Below are positions 20,236-32,500 of a stretch of 47,829 bases of DNA, in pieces (within the stretch, counting starts at the first letter, position 1; each line of letters starts with the position of its first letter). The translations under genes and the position numbers were made by a program. The notes under the pieces were generated by a model that ran no database searches, was not told the origin of the DNA, and saw only the letters and a program-made list of their open reading frames with translations. Source of the stretch: Teratosphaeria epicoccoides (taxonomy: Eukaryota; Ascomycota; Dothideomycetes; Mycosphaerellales; Teratosphaeriaceae); assembly GCA_021401465.1 (NCBI GenBank), contig JADDMT010000179.1, positions 1-47,829 of the forward strand, read 5' to 3'.

Positions 20236-23200
20236 AGCTAGGGCCTTAATAGATTTAGGATGTACTAGAATCTTCATGACGCCTAAGTTCGCCAGGACAG
20301 CTAGGATAAAGCTACAGGCGAAGACGAATGCTTTCTCGCTACAAGCAATTAATAGAAAGCTAGTCATGTACAACTAAGGAATAGTTGACAAAGAAACCAA
20401 GATGATGCCTCTGCAGATAGAACGCTACTAAGAGATGCTCTAGTTCGACATCATAGAGTTACTAGGCTCGGATGTAGTACTAGGGTTACTATAGCTAAGA
20501 AACGCTAACCCCTATATTAACTAGAAGAATGAGAGGATCTAGTTCCCGGAACTCTCAAGATCGATACCTCTACCTGTAGTGCATAACATACTAGGTAAGA
20601 TCAAAATATGTGTTATGACTTCAAGTGAGATAGTAGCCGCCATTAAGGATCTAGAACAGGAAGTGCACGTCCTATAGGTTAAAGCAACGTAAACAGAAGT
20701 CAGGGTCGAATTCATAGTTCCTGATGAGTATAAAGAGTTCACTACTCTTTTCAAGGAAGAACCCGACTAAGAAGCTCTGCTAGAACACTAAGAGTAAGAC
20801 CACGGGATACCCTTACTCCCTAGCAAGACACCTACGACGTAATTAGTGCGCCTGTTGTTAGTAGCGAAACTAGAGATTCTCCGGAAATACCTAGAAGACA
20901 ACCTCTAGAAAGGCTTCATCCGCGAGTCGTAATCCCTAGCTAGATATCTAATCCTGTTTGTGCCTAAGGGGGAAGATGACTAGCGACTCTACATAGATTA
21001 TTGTGGATTAAACGACATCACGATAAAGAATAGTTATCCGCTTCCTTTGCTCTCAGAATTACAGGACTGCCTGCAAGGAGCGATGTAGTTCTCGAAGTTC
21101 GACATACCCGGAGTATATAACCGAATTCGAATTAAGGAAGGCGAAGAATAGAAGACTATGTTCCGAACTAGGTTTAGACACTACGAGTACATACTTATGC
21201 CATTTAGGTTAACAAATGCCCTAGCTACATAGCAGGCATTTATTAACAATGTGCTACGAGAGTACCTTAACGTCTTTGTAGTTGTATACCTAGACGACAT
21301 CCTCGTCTACTCCTAGACGATCGAAGAGCATAGGACTTACGTGCGCAGGGTACTTTAGAAACTCCAGGATTACTAGTTAAAGGTTAAGCCTTAGAAGAGC
21401 GAGTTTCACAAGCAGGAAGTACAATTCCTTAGCTACGTAGTAGCATAGAATAGAATTAAGATAGACACTAAGAAAGTCTAAGTCGTAAAAGAGTAGCCTA
21501 CGCCGACTAATGTTAAGGAAGTATAGTCCTTCCTTAGGTTCGCTAACTTCTACTAAAGATTTGTGGCAAACTATTCGAAGATTACGGCACTACTTACGAC
21601 TCTTACGACGAAGGATACGCCATTTGTGTAGGACGACGCCTAACGGAATGCCTTTAAGGAACTTAAGCGACAATTCACAGATTAGCTAATCTTACTTATA
21701 TTCGACCTAGATAAGCCTATCACAGTTAAAACAGATGCCTCTGACGTAGCACTTAGGGCATGCTTAAGTTAACCAGGACCGAGTAGACGACTACAGCTAG
21801 TCGCCTACTACTCGAGGAAATTGTCTAGACCTAAACTCTAATACAATGTCTATAACAAAGAACTTCTAGCTATAGTAGACGCCTACAAGGCCTAGCGAGT
21901 CTACTTAGAAGGTTCTAAGCACTAGGTCACGGTCTACACAGACTATGAGAACTTGCGATACTTCACAACAACGAAAGAATTAAACTAACAACAGGTTTAG
22001 TAGAGTAAGGAGCTCTCTAGTTTTAATTGCAAGATCGTCTATTACAAGGGGACTAATAACGCGCGCGCTAATGCACTTAGCTGCCAGACAGACTACATGA
22101 AGGGCGTAAAGCGGGAGAAACATGCTATTCTCCAGGAAAATAGCGATGGCACGCTAGGAGTTAACCGACTTGCGGCTACGACTGTTACATGGACTAGTGA
22201 ATTTCAGGACGACCTGAAGAACGCGCTAGTCTACGACCTAACTGCACTCGCTGTCCGTAACGACATTAATAGACAGGAGGATTAGGAAGACGAAGACAGA
22301 ATCCTTCTGTTTCAAGGATTAGTATACGTGCTAACGTCTTTACGATTAGAGCTACTATGACTCTAACATGACGTACCTTAGGCAGGACACCCGGGAGTGT
22401 CTAAAATGAAGCAAATTCTCTAACAAGAATATTACTTCCCTAGGATAAGCAAGGCAATCGAGGACTACGTCTGTTAATGTGTAACTTGCTAACAAAGTAA
22501 GTATAACTGTCATAAACCGTATAGGCTACTACAACTACTTAAGGTACCTTAACGGCTATAGGAATCGCTCGCCATGGATTTCATCGTTAAACTACCTTAG
22601 TTAAGAGAACCCGCTACGAATGAGTTCTTTGACAGGATCATGGTAGTAGTCGACTAATTCACTAAGTTTAGGAAGTTTATCTCTTACCGCGAAGACTTTA
22701 AGACTAAAGATATCGCGCATGTCTTCATCAAATAGGTAGTAGCACTACATAGCATGCTATAGGACCTAGTAACAGATCGAGGATCCATGTTTACCTCTAA
22801 CTTCTAGAGACCCCTAATGAGGTAATTCTAGGTCAAACATCGACTAAGTACTTCCTTCTACCCTTAGACGGATAGACAGATAGAACGTCTAAATTAGACG
22901 TTAGAATAGTACCTTTAATCCTATGTGAATAGAGACTAGAACAACTAGGTAGAGTTGTTGCTAATAGCACAGCTCGCGTATAATAGTACGCTAGCAGAGT
23001 CGACAGGACTCTTGCCTTTTTAGATGGCATATAGATTAGCTATAGAAGACATCCCGGATGTCTTAGCTAGTAATCCAAACCTAGTAGCACTTAGACGAGT
23101 AGAACATCTACGCCGACTGTAAATAGAAGCACGACTCGACCTGCAGTTCTATTAGCAGAACATGGCATAGTACGCAAATCGTAAGAGAATTAAGGGACTA

Positions 23201-23635
23201 ATTCTAAAGGAGGGAGACAAGGTGTATCTCCTCTGCTATTACATTAAATTAGACGAGCCGAGTAAAAAACTAGACGCTATAAAACTAGGACTATTCAGGA
23301 TTAAGGCTAGGAAAGGACTAGTTAATTTTGAGTTATAGCTACCTAAGCAGATGAGAATATACCCTGTATTCTATGTCTCTCTGCTAGAACAAGCAGCGCT
23401 AGACGCTACACTACAAACGGAACCCTTACTACTCGACCCTAAAGTAGAAGAACTAGAGTACACTGTCGAAAAGATTGTCGACACTCGCTAGCGGGACAGA
23501 CAGCGAGAGTACTTAGTAAAATGGGAAGGATATAGGAGTACCGAGAACACCTAGGAACCCCTAGAACATCTGCGAAACTATTAGTAAAAGATACGAAGTT
23601 TTGAGAAAGGAACGAACCTAGGAAGAAGATCCTAA
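20098..23635 (+). pseudogene. Family G pol: protease, RT, RNase H, chromodomain integrase, inactivated
   Basis: Protease: ALIDLGCTRIF near 20,240, with Ser of the DSG motif mutated to Leu. RT begins around 20,900 and has VVYLDDILVYS at 21,281-21,310. RNase H contains TDASDVALRACL and YNKELLAIVDAYK. Integrase has the H-x-H / C-x2-C zinc motif near 22,370-22,500, MDFIVKLP (first Asp), VTDRGSMF (second Asp), the C-terminal YPVFYVSLLEQ and a chromodomain (EYTVEKIVDTR, REYLVKWEGY). Pol is in the -1 frame relative to gag, the same offset (968 nt from zinc knuckle to protease DSG) as in the minus copy, so the offset is a family trait. The stop at 23,633 overlaps the antisense gene by 18 bp. Confidence 0.9.
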
Positions 23636-24250
23636 GCCACGACTAGACTCCTGCGGGACGCCGTCGATCAGCTCGGCTACCACGCCATCCAGGAAACCCT
23701 AATACGAGGCGTTAGCGAAACCCTCTATAGCGCTCTATATCGTAGGACTAAGAGCGAGACCCGCCGAAGGATCTAGGTTAAGAAGGAACCTAGCCTGCGA
23801 GAGAGCCTGTTCTTCGGCCTTATCCTCCCTAATCTCCCGCTCCTCGAGAGCGTGACTATCCTCGACCTCCTAGTCGACCGCGTCTAACTGTTTTTGAAGA
23901 CGCATCTCCTTTGCATGCGCCTCTATTATCTTCTGCGAAGCCTCGGCTAGGACCGCCTTCGCACGATCGAGATTAGCAATTAGTCTTTTCCGCTAATTAC
24001 CTAACTTCTTCTATTCGACCTCTGTCACCTTCGCGTCGTAACTTCGACAGTTACTAAAGTGACATTGTAAACATTTCCCTAAGGAAATGTGTACCTAACA
24101 AACGAGCTTTAACTCTTAATACTAAGTACAGGACTTCATACTGTCCTAGCCCTAACGATAGATTCGATTCGCGCGGCATTTACGTTTCTGCGTTAAAGGG
24201 GCGTTAGTGTCTAGGATGACACAAGGTAGTAATGTAGAAAGAGAAGACAT
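23618..24250 (-). pseudogene. Family G antisense gene, copy 1
   Basis: A 633 bp frame opposite to pol, starting ATGTCTTCTCTTTCTAC 80 bp inside the 3' LTR and ending GLGSSS-stop, 18 bp into pol. It shares the Cys cluster and charged helix of the other copies and is broken only by TAG/TAA codons. A promoter would have to lie in the 3' LTR read backwards. See the copy at 28903. Confidence 0.65.
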
Positions 24251-24330
24251 TATAGCATAAAGGGAAATGACAAGAGAAACTATACACTAATAAGGTAGCT
24301 TAGGGACGAGCTAGGCTAAGAGGGGGATAG

Positions 24331-24771
24331 TGTCATAAGTGTCAGGAGTACTGTAGGTTTTAGGATCATGAGGGTCCTAAGTGCTATAAGTTATAGGCAT
24401 AGTCATAGGAGAAAGGATCTGTCATGTAAGGATAGATCCCTAGATCTATAGGGTTAGTCTACAGATCTACAGGCCTATAGGGGAGAAGGGATCTGTTATA
24501 GGATAACAGACTCTCGGATCTATAGGGTTAGTCCACAGATCTATAGACACGGATCTATTAGGTCTGTTAACAGATCTAACAGAGCTACTCTGTCTCTCTA
24601 GTATATAGGGATGGCTTTAGGACAGGTAGTTAGGAGCTTTGTGCTTAATTTAATTCCCTTTCCCTAGGGGATAGTTAGTTATAAGGACAATTGCCATTGT
24701 CGATATTCTTCACAGCTCTACGAGTCTAACACCTAGTTACCTTCCTGCTATCGGCACCTACCCTTATAACA
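24331..24771 (+). repeat. Family G LTR 'd' (441 bp)
   Basis: Preceded by the polypurine tract AAGAGGGGGATAG. Ends TTATAACA (TGACA with one G-to-A). Lacks the 30 bp duplication of 'c', as does LTR 'f'. The following 5-mer is GTCAA. Confidence 0.9.
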
Positions 24772-25437
24772 GTCAAGGTCCGACCTATAGATCGCTACTA
24801 CACGTTTTAAAGCCTTACAATCGACAGACAATAACTGCTAGTAGTATACTAGTAGTACTCCTACTACGTCTACGCTATACATCTAAGCCGCTAGTAATAG
24901 AGGGTATGACTCTATGCATATGAATACTATACACTTTGGATTTATATATGAAACTACTCGAAATTTAGGATTCCTAGCTAAAATAGCGCTCGTACTACCT
25001 ACGATAGACAGAATAAGTTAGTTAATAATATCTGCTACTAGTATACTACTAGGACATCCATTTTCGTCTACTCTAGGCCCTCCTTTACTACTATACTCTA
25101 ATAACATTCGATTCTTCTATTAACCTAAACACTAACCCTAACTACGTATGGCTAGCTAACATGATAAACCGTCTAAGTAGCAATCAGCTACCTACGTAGC
25201 ACGCGTACCTTTACAGTAAGTATTAACATGACTAAGGGCTTAGGGGTCAGGTGTTTATAGTAATTAACGCGTCTACGAGCGCTATAGCCGTTATAACACA
25301 CTACATCTACAATGGCTTCATAGCGCATACTATACTACACAGGCTGTAGCAAGGCATTAAAAGGTCATAGTAGTCATGCCTAGCATGGTCCTACCTACAT
25401 AGCGGCGAAGTTTTAGCACTTCATTAATTAGAGCACT
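24772..25437. other. AT-rich DNA upstream of the Plavaka-like frame
   Basis: No coherent frame or tandem repeat is recognised. It is probably the 5' non-coding or N-terminal part of the Plavaka-like transposon into which the second family G element was inserted before the inversion. Confidence 0.4.
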
Positions 25438-28351
25438 ATGGATCTTAGACCTGACAAGAAATACGCGTCAGATTTAAACATCTCCTTAGACTAGAACGAC
25501 AGAGTTGAAACTTAGTTAGTAGACGATGTCCTCGCCTACAAGGAGGGGACATTAGTCGACGACGCTATAGGAGTAGATAGGTAGTATGTTTCAAACGAGG
25601 AACTAGTCACAGTCGTTAAGCCTGTGTTCAATGAGGCTCACATGCAAGAGAAGGAGATAGTAGTAATAGCTAGGGCAATTGACAATGACAGTAGTAACAT
25701 CGACGCGCTTAGTCTCTACGACGACCTAGCAGCATTCACAAGAGACGCTACATCTCTAGATAGACGATATAGAGACACGAATAGCAGCTAAGCGGGTAGG
25801 CTACATAGCGTCACGAGCGAGCATAGCTTGGCTTTAATCTATATGCGCGCTAGTAGGCTGTTATCTGCTAGATATAAGCAACTATACAAGCGGACACCTT
25901 TTAGCGTAGGTAGTCTCATAGCGGGCAGGCTAATCAAAGTGTATGTTAAGCCGTAATCCTACTAAGTTAGTAATAACCTTGACTAGGTCTAACGAACAGA
26001 CAGATAAGGAACTTAACGAATAAGGCTATGCCTTCTTCTAAAGTAATGTAGATATAGCATTCATATACTAGCTCTTACACGAAGGCATTTCGAGCAACGC
26101 CATCGATCGGTTATTCAAGAATCCCTAGCTACAGAAGATCTACGAGCTACTTAGCTTTTAGTTAGGCGTAGAGCTTAAGGACAAGATCTAAGAAGTAAGT
26201 GCCTACTAACTACTATTTATTACAAAGTAGAGCATTACGAACATCGAATTAGAATCTCTACAGTCAACCTCTAGTGTTAAGACGGTGCCTCTAAGGCACC
26301 GGAATGTCGAAGATGTTATGCGCTTTCTTATAGGGTACAAGGGTTTCAGGAATGATCTTATGTACGCACCTTATTACCTCGAGACTCTAGATGACCTGCC
26401 TAGGCGGATCTATTAGGACATGGCCTCTGCAGACTAGTAGTAGGACAAACAGAAAGAGCTTAGAATAGACAGAGCGACAATTATGCTACTAATTCTTGCT
26501 AGTGACAAGACACAGGTTACTAATTATTAAGGTGACCTAATCGCATAGCTAGTATACTTGACGATTAGTAACCTACCTAGATTAGTTCGTAACTCTAACT
26601 ATCGACTAGGCAGCGTGCTCCTAGCGATACTACTAGTAGTCAAAGGCGGAAAAAGAAGCATTAGGGACAAGCTATACTATCGCTACATGAAGACAATGTT
26701 CGACCCTATTACTAAGCTTGCCGCAAGCGAGGGCCTCGACGTCTTGTATGCGGATAGCAAGACATAGCAATGTTTCCTAAATATCGCAGTTACGCGAGCG
26801 ACTACTAAGAACAGGTAATAATTACAGGCGCGAAGAATAACTGCTACTACATAATATGTATAATCGATCTAGAAAAACGCGAAGACCTCGAAGTAGTTAC
26901 GCTATAGCGGACATATAAGGACACGCAAATACAAATCATGCTCTAGCGAGCAGCGAAGAAGGACTAGAGTAGCTACATGCACGACCTACTAAACTTCGCA
27001 TTTAGGTACCCTAGCCTAAATATCTACAAGACGCTAATAGTAGACATGCTCTACTAACTCTTTAAGGGCGTATTAATGTACATTATAGATTAGACGCGAG
27101 ATTTGCTTAAGAGTCGACTACCTCTGTCTTCGAAGTAAGCTAGAGTAGTACTCCTATAAGCCGAGAGTTAGCATAAAGTAGTAAGAAAGAGTAACAAAGG
27201 CAAGACTGTCGTAGATTATTAACTAGATATTATTATCGACTGTCGTTTCATAGCGGTGCCTACATTTAGGAACCTCCGGGTATTTAGCTAGATGTCCGTA
27301 GTAAGCTAATAGACAGGCTAGGAACAGAAGAGTATACTACGACAGTTGCCTCTAGTCTTCGTGCTACTATTAGAAGAGGCTAAGGCACATAGCGCTATCT
27401 AGTTCTTGCGGGCAATAGTAGACTTCTCTTAGTTAGCGCAATATCCTTTACATGATAGCGAAACGCTCTAGTTTATAGTCCTCGCCCTGTTCTAATGTAA
27501 CTAGTATAAAGAAGAGTTTAGGGAGTACCGTATAAGCAAAGGAGAGCTAAGAAAGAAGAAAGCGTAGACAGAGCGAGTAGAGGAGCCTAAGACAGTAGAC
27601 AATGTGTATAAACTATAAGGGCACTTTAATTTTCCTAAGTTTCATGCCCTTACATACTACGTAGACATGATATAGCTCTTCGGTAACACGCTAGACCTCG
27701 ACACTAGCTACTTCGAATATAAGCATGTTAAATACGTTAAGAAGCTATTCAAACTAACTAATAAGAAGAACAGATAGGAGGACTAAATTATGGAGTACTT
27801 CTAGCGAAAGATTTCTATGCTTACATTCTTTGATACTAGCCTAACGCTCTAGTAGCAGACTAAGGCTAAGAGTCGAGAGGCTAGGGAGCGCGAAGTGCCT
27901 TAACGACAGAGCAGAAGGATGTCGAAGCCTTCCTTAGCTAGCGAAGGCTAAGATCTAGCTAATCGTTACTAGGTAGAGACATATAGAGGATAGTTAGTAA
28001 TGTAGTAGCACACATAGGGCTAGAGTTAGGGCCTTACTTCTGTCATGCTGCTACAGTGTTTGTCAGAGAGTGCCAGGTGTCGTCTAATACAACATCGACG
28101 TCAAATATAATGCGTCTTAATCCTGACAGGATTAAGGGAAGACTAGATTAGGTCGACGATTTAGAGGTATCTTTCTATGCTAGTATATAGTACTAGAAGA
28201 TACATTATAAGGATCCTGACAATCTATCTACAACTAAGCTAGACGTCGTTAGATGTATACTAAACTAGCAAGGAATCCAGGACAATCGCTGTAACGACTA
28301 GCTCTAGGTCTAGGAGTACGAAGTGCCGCTAGTTACAGACGAGACTACTAG
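25438..28351 (+). pseudogene. Plavaka-type (CMC superfamily) transposase, N-terminal and core part, inactivated
   Basis: A frame beginning MDLRPDKKYASDLNISLD runs, with only TAG/TAA breaks in the parts I read, to the border of LTR 'e'. Family landmarks: IMLLILASDKTQVTNY, then LVYLTISNLPRLVR (compare the 'SDKT-x-N-x2-G ... VYLT-x-GN' block of fungal Plavaka transposases), then RFIAVPTFRNLRVF and a FPKFHALTYYVDMI block followed by the domain normally reading as 'FEYKH'. The C-terminus is cut off by LTR 'e' and continues at 17,820 on the other strand. Plavaka elements are CACTA-related cut-and-paste DNA transposons. No terminal inverted repeat was identified. Family assignment rests on motif memory, not a search. 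Confidence 0.65.
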
Positions 28352-28822
28352 TGTCATAAGGGTAGGTACTAATAGCAGGAAGGTGACTAGGTGTTAGACT
28401 CGCAGAGCTGTGAAGAATATCGACAATAGTAGTTAACCTTGTAACTAACTATCCCCTAGGGAAAGGGAATTAAATTAAGCACGAAGCTCCTAACTGCCTG
28501 TCCTGAAGCTATCCCTATATACTAGAGAGACAGAGCAGCTCTGTTAGATCTGTTAACAGACCTAACAGATCCGTGTCTGTAGATCTGTAGACTACCCCTA
28601 CAGATCTAAGGGTCTGTTATCCCGTGATAGATCCCTTCTTCCTTGTAGGCCTATAGATCTATAGACTAACCCTATAGATCCGGGGATCTGTCCTTACGTG
28701 ACAGATCCTTTCTCCTATGACTATGCCTATAACTCATAGTACTCCTATGACTATACCTATAACTCATAGCACTTAGGACCCTCATGATCCTAAAACCTAT
28801 AGTACTCCTAACACTCATGACA
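28352..28822 (-). repeat. Family G LTR 'e' (471 bp, with 30 bp duplication)
   Basis: Reads TGTCATAAGG...CATGACA on the plus strand. It shares with LTR 'c' the 30 bp duplication and the variant TATAGGTATAG inside it, which is why I regard c and e as an original pair. Confidence 0.9.
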
Positions 28823-28902
28823 CTATCCCCCTCTTAGCCTAGCTCGTCCCTAAGCTACCTTATTAGTGCGGGGTTTCTCTTGTCATTTCCTTTTATGCCG
28901 TA

Positions 28903-29535
28903 ATGTCTTCTCTTTCTACATTACTACCTTGTGTCATCCTAGACACTAACGCCCCTTTAATGCAGAAACGTAAACGCCGCGCGAATCGAATCTATCGTCA
29001 GGGCCAGGATAGCATGAAGTCCTATACTTAGTGTCAAGAGTTAAAGCTCGTTTATTAGGTACATATTTCCTTAGGGAAATGTTCGTAATGTCACTTTAGC
29101 AACTGTCGAAGTTGCGACACGAAGGTAACAGAGGTCGAATAGAAGAAGTTAGGTAATTAGCAGAAAAGACTAATTGCTAATCTCGATCGTGCGAAGGCGG
29201 TCCTAGCCGAGGCTTCGCAGAAGATAATAGAGGCGCATGTAAAGGAGATGCGTCTTCGAAAACAGTTAGACGCGGTTAACTAGGAGGTCGAGGATAGTCG
29301 CGCTCTTAAGGAGCGTGAGATTAGGGAGGATGAGGCCGAGGAATAGGCTCTCTCGCAGGCTAGGTTCCTTCTTGACCTAGATCCTTTAGCGGGCCTCGCT
29401 CTTAGTCCTACGACATAGAGCGTAATAGAGGGTTTCACTAACGCCTCATATTAGGGTTTCCTGGATGGCGTAGTAGCCAAGCCGACTGACAGCGTCCCGC
29501 AGGAGTCTAGTCATGGCTTAGGATCTTCTTCCTAG
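28903..29535 (+). pseudogene. Family G antisense gene, copy 2: Cys-rich coiled-coil protein
   Basis: A 211-codon frame (including stop) on the strand opposite pol. It starts MSSLSTLLPCVILDTNAPL, then a basic segment (MQKRKRRANRIYRQ), then a Cys/His cluster (CS-x-CHFSNCRSC). A long charged helix follows (KRLIANLDRAKAVLAEAS, MRLRKQLDAVN, then EVEDSRALKEREIREDEAEE), and the acidic/Ser tail ends GLGSSS. I count nine premature stops, eight TAG and one TAA, each explicable as CAG, CAA or TGG before C-to-T/G-to-A change, and no TGA. All three copies have identical length without indels and the same 18 bp overlap with pol, so this was a real gene before mutation. A nucleic-acid-binding or regulatory protein is plausible. 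I recognise no named family. Confidence 0.7.
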
Positions 29536-32500
29536 GTTCGTTCCTTTCTCGAAACTTCGTATCTTTTGCTAACAGTTTCGCAGATGTTCTAAGGGTTCTT
29601 AGGTGTTCTTAGTACTCCTATATCCTTCCCATTTTACTAAGTACTCTCGCTGTCTGTCCTGCTAGCGAGTGTCGACAATCTTTTCGACAGCATACTCTAG
29701 TTCTTCTACTTTAGGGTTAAGTAGTAAGGGTTCTGTTTACAGTGCGGCGTCGAGCGCTACTTGTTCTAGTAGAGAGACATAGAACACAGGGTATATTCTT
29801 ATCTGCTTAGGTAGCTGTAACTTAAAATTAACTGGTCCTTTCTTAGCCTTAATCCTAAATGGTCCTAGTTTTACAGCGTCTAGTCTTTTACTCGGCTTGT
29901 CTGATTTGATGTGATAGCGGAGGAGATACACCTTGTCCCCCTCCTTTAGAATTAGTCTCTTAATTCTCTTACGATTTGCGTACTATGCCATGTTCTGCTA
30001 ATAGAACTACAGGTCGAGTCGTGCTTCTATTTGTAGTCGGCGTAGATGTTCTACTCGTCTAAGTGCTACTAGGTTTAGATTACTAGCTAAGACGTCTAGA
30101 ATGTCTTCTATAGCTAATCTATATGCTATCTGAAAAGGCGAGAGTCCTGTCGACTCTGCTAGCATACTATTATACATAAGCTATGCTATTAGTAATAAAT
30201 CTACCTAGTTGTTCTAGTCCCTATTTATATAGGATCGAAGGTACTATTCTAACGTCTGATTTAGACGTTCTGTCTGTCTATCCGTCTAAGGGTAGAAGGA
30301 AGTACTTAGTCGATGTCTGACCTAGAATTGTCTTATTAGGGCTCTCTAGAAGTTAGAGGTAAACACGGATCCTCGATCCGTTACTAGGTCCTGTAGCATG
30401 CTATGTAGTGCTACTACCTATTTGATGAAGACATGCGCGATATCTTTAGTCTTGAAGTCTTCGCGGTAAGGGATAAACTTCCTAAACTTAGTAAATCGGT
30501 TAACTACTACTATGATCCTGTCAAAGAACTCATACGTAGCGGGTTCTCTCGACTAAGGTAGTTTAACGATGAAATCCATAGCGAGCGATTCCTATGGCCG
30601 TTAAGGTACCTTAAGTAGTTATAGTAGCCTATACGGTTTGTGATAGTCGTGCTTACTTTGTTAGCAAGTTACACATTAATAGACGTAGTCCTCGATTGCC
30701 TTGCTTATCCTAGGGAAGTAATATTCTTGTTAGAGAATTTGCTTCATTTTAGACACTCCCGGGTGTCCTGCCTAAGGTACGTCATGTTAGAGTCATAGTA
30801 GCTCTAATCGTAAAGACGTTAGCATGTATACTAATCCTTGAAATAGAAGGATTCCGTCTTCGTCTTCCTAATCCTCCTGTCTATTAATGTCGTTACGGAT
30901 AGCGAGTGCAGTTAGGTCGTAGACTAGCGCGTTCTTCAGGTCGTCCTGAAATTCACTAGTCCATGTAACAGTCGTAGCCGCAAGTCGGTTAACTCCTAGC
31001 GTGCCATCGCTATTTTCCTGGAGAATAGCATGTTTCTCCCGCTTTACGCCCTTCATGTAGTCTGTCTGGCGGCTAAGTGCATTAGCGCGCGCGTTATTAG
31101 TCCCCTTGTAATAGACGATCTTGCAATTAAAACTAGAGAGCTCCTTACTCTACCGAACCTGTCGTTAGTTTAACTCTTTTGTTGTTATAAAGTATCGCAA
31201 GTTCTTATAGTCTGTGTAGACCGTGACCTAGTAGTTAGAACCTTCTAAGTAGACTCGCTAGGTCTTGTAGGCGTCTACTATAGCTAGAAGTTCTTTGTTA
31301 TAGACGTCGTATTAGAGTTCAGGTCTAGACAATTTCCTCGAGTAGTAGGCGACTAGCTGTAGTCGTCTACTCGGTCCTAGTTAACTTAAGCATACCCCGA
31401 GTGCTACGTTAGAGGTATCTGTTTCGACTATAATAGGCTTATCCAGGTCAAATACAAGTAAGATCAGCTGATCTGTAAATCGTCGCTTAAGTTCCTTAAA
31501 GGCATTCCGTTAGGTGTCGTCCTATACGAATAGTGTATCCTTTGTCATAAGAGTCGTAAGTAGTGCTGTAATCTTCGAATAGTTTGCTACAAATCTTCGG
31601 TAGAAGTAATAGGGAAGGTGTGCCGACCTTTCACTACTACCCCACATGGCCAAAAGGCTTAGTAATCAGTCCTGTGACAGGGCTGATTACAGTCGGCTAC
31701 ATATACACACACACTGTAACCCGAGAAACATCCGCGAGGTCACGTGACGCCAAGCCTGCGGCTAGCACCCGTACGTCCGGCATCTCAGATATCCGCGAGG
31801 TCACGTGACGCCAAGCCTGCGGCTAGCGCCCGTACGTCTGGCATATCATTATCCCCTCTCCCTAAGGGGACCGCCCTTAGTTCCACTGAACTAAACGGCG
31901 CACTGTTACATGACTTAGAGGCAGGGGGGTCTGCATAGACACATGACTTAGAGGGAGGCGGCTAACTCTCCATGGACACATGACTTAGCGGCAGTTTCAC
32001 CCCGCATGGTCGGGTATATGTTACCCCGAGCCGGTTAGCATCCGCAGATACCCCGCACTCTCAGCTGGAGATCCAAGCGAAAAATCGCTCGAACCTAGGT
32101 CCGACCGTACAGGACTAATTACTCTTGATAGGGAAGGTGTGCCGACCTTTCACTACTACCCCACATGGCCAAAAGGCTTAGTAATCAGTCCTGTGACAGG
32201 GCTGATTACAGTCGGCTACATATACACACACACTATAACCCGAGAAACATCCGCGAGGTCATGTGACGCCAAGCCTGCGGCTAGCACCTGTACGTCTGGC
32301 ATCTCAGATATCCGCGAGGTCACGTGACGCCAAGCCTGCGGCTAGCGCCCGTACGTCTGGCATATCACTAGGGTATTTGTTAACCTAAATAGCATGACTA
32401 TGTACTCGTAATGTCCGAACCTAGTTCGGAACGTAGTCTTCTATTCTTTGCCTTCCTTAATTCGAATTCGGTTATACGCTCTAGGTATGTCGAACTTCGA

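Larger units (their letters stand above)
17821..24771 (+). mobile_element. Family G Ty3/gypsy chromovirus, full length (6,951 bp)
   Basis: Order: LTR 'c', primer site, gag, protease, RT, RNase H, integrase with chromodomain, antisense gene, polypurine tract, LTR 'd'. Protease-to-integrase order with integrase last defines Ty3/gypsy. The coding regions have no obvious indels but carry dozens of TAG and some TAA codons where CAR or TGG is expected, so the element is dead through point mutation. The LTRs differ in length (471 and 441 bp), and the flanks CTAGT and GTCAA do not match. Both facts are explained by an inversion that swapped ends with the element at 28,352-36,440. Confidence 0.92.

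Noticed and set aside
22097..22285. 62-codon frame (MKGVKREKHAILQENS), also at 30,868-31,056
   Set aside because: Not a separate gene: it is the linker between RNase H and the integrase zinc domain of family G pol that happens to lack TAG.
31584..32327. Open frames across the family X LTRs (also 35182-35403 and 40394-40582)
   Set aside because: They recur because the LTR is repeated. They cross LTR borders, have no Met-led domain and lie opposite or oblique to the element orientation given by the polypurine tract.
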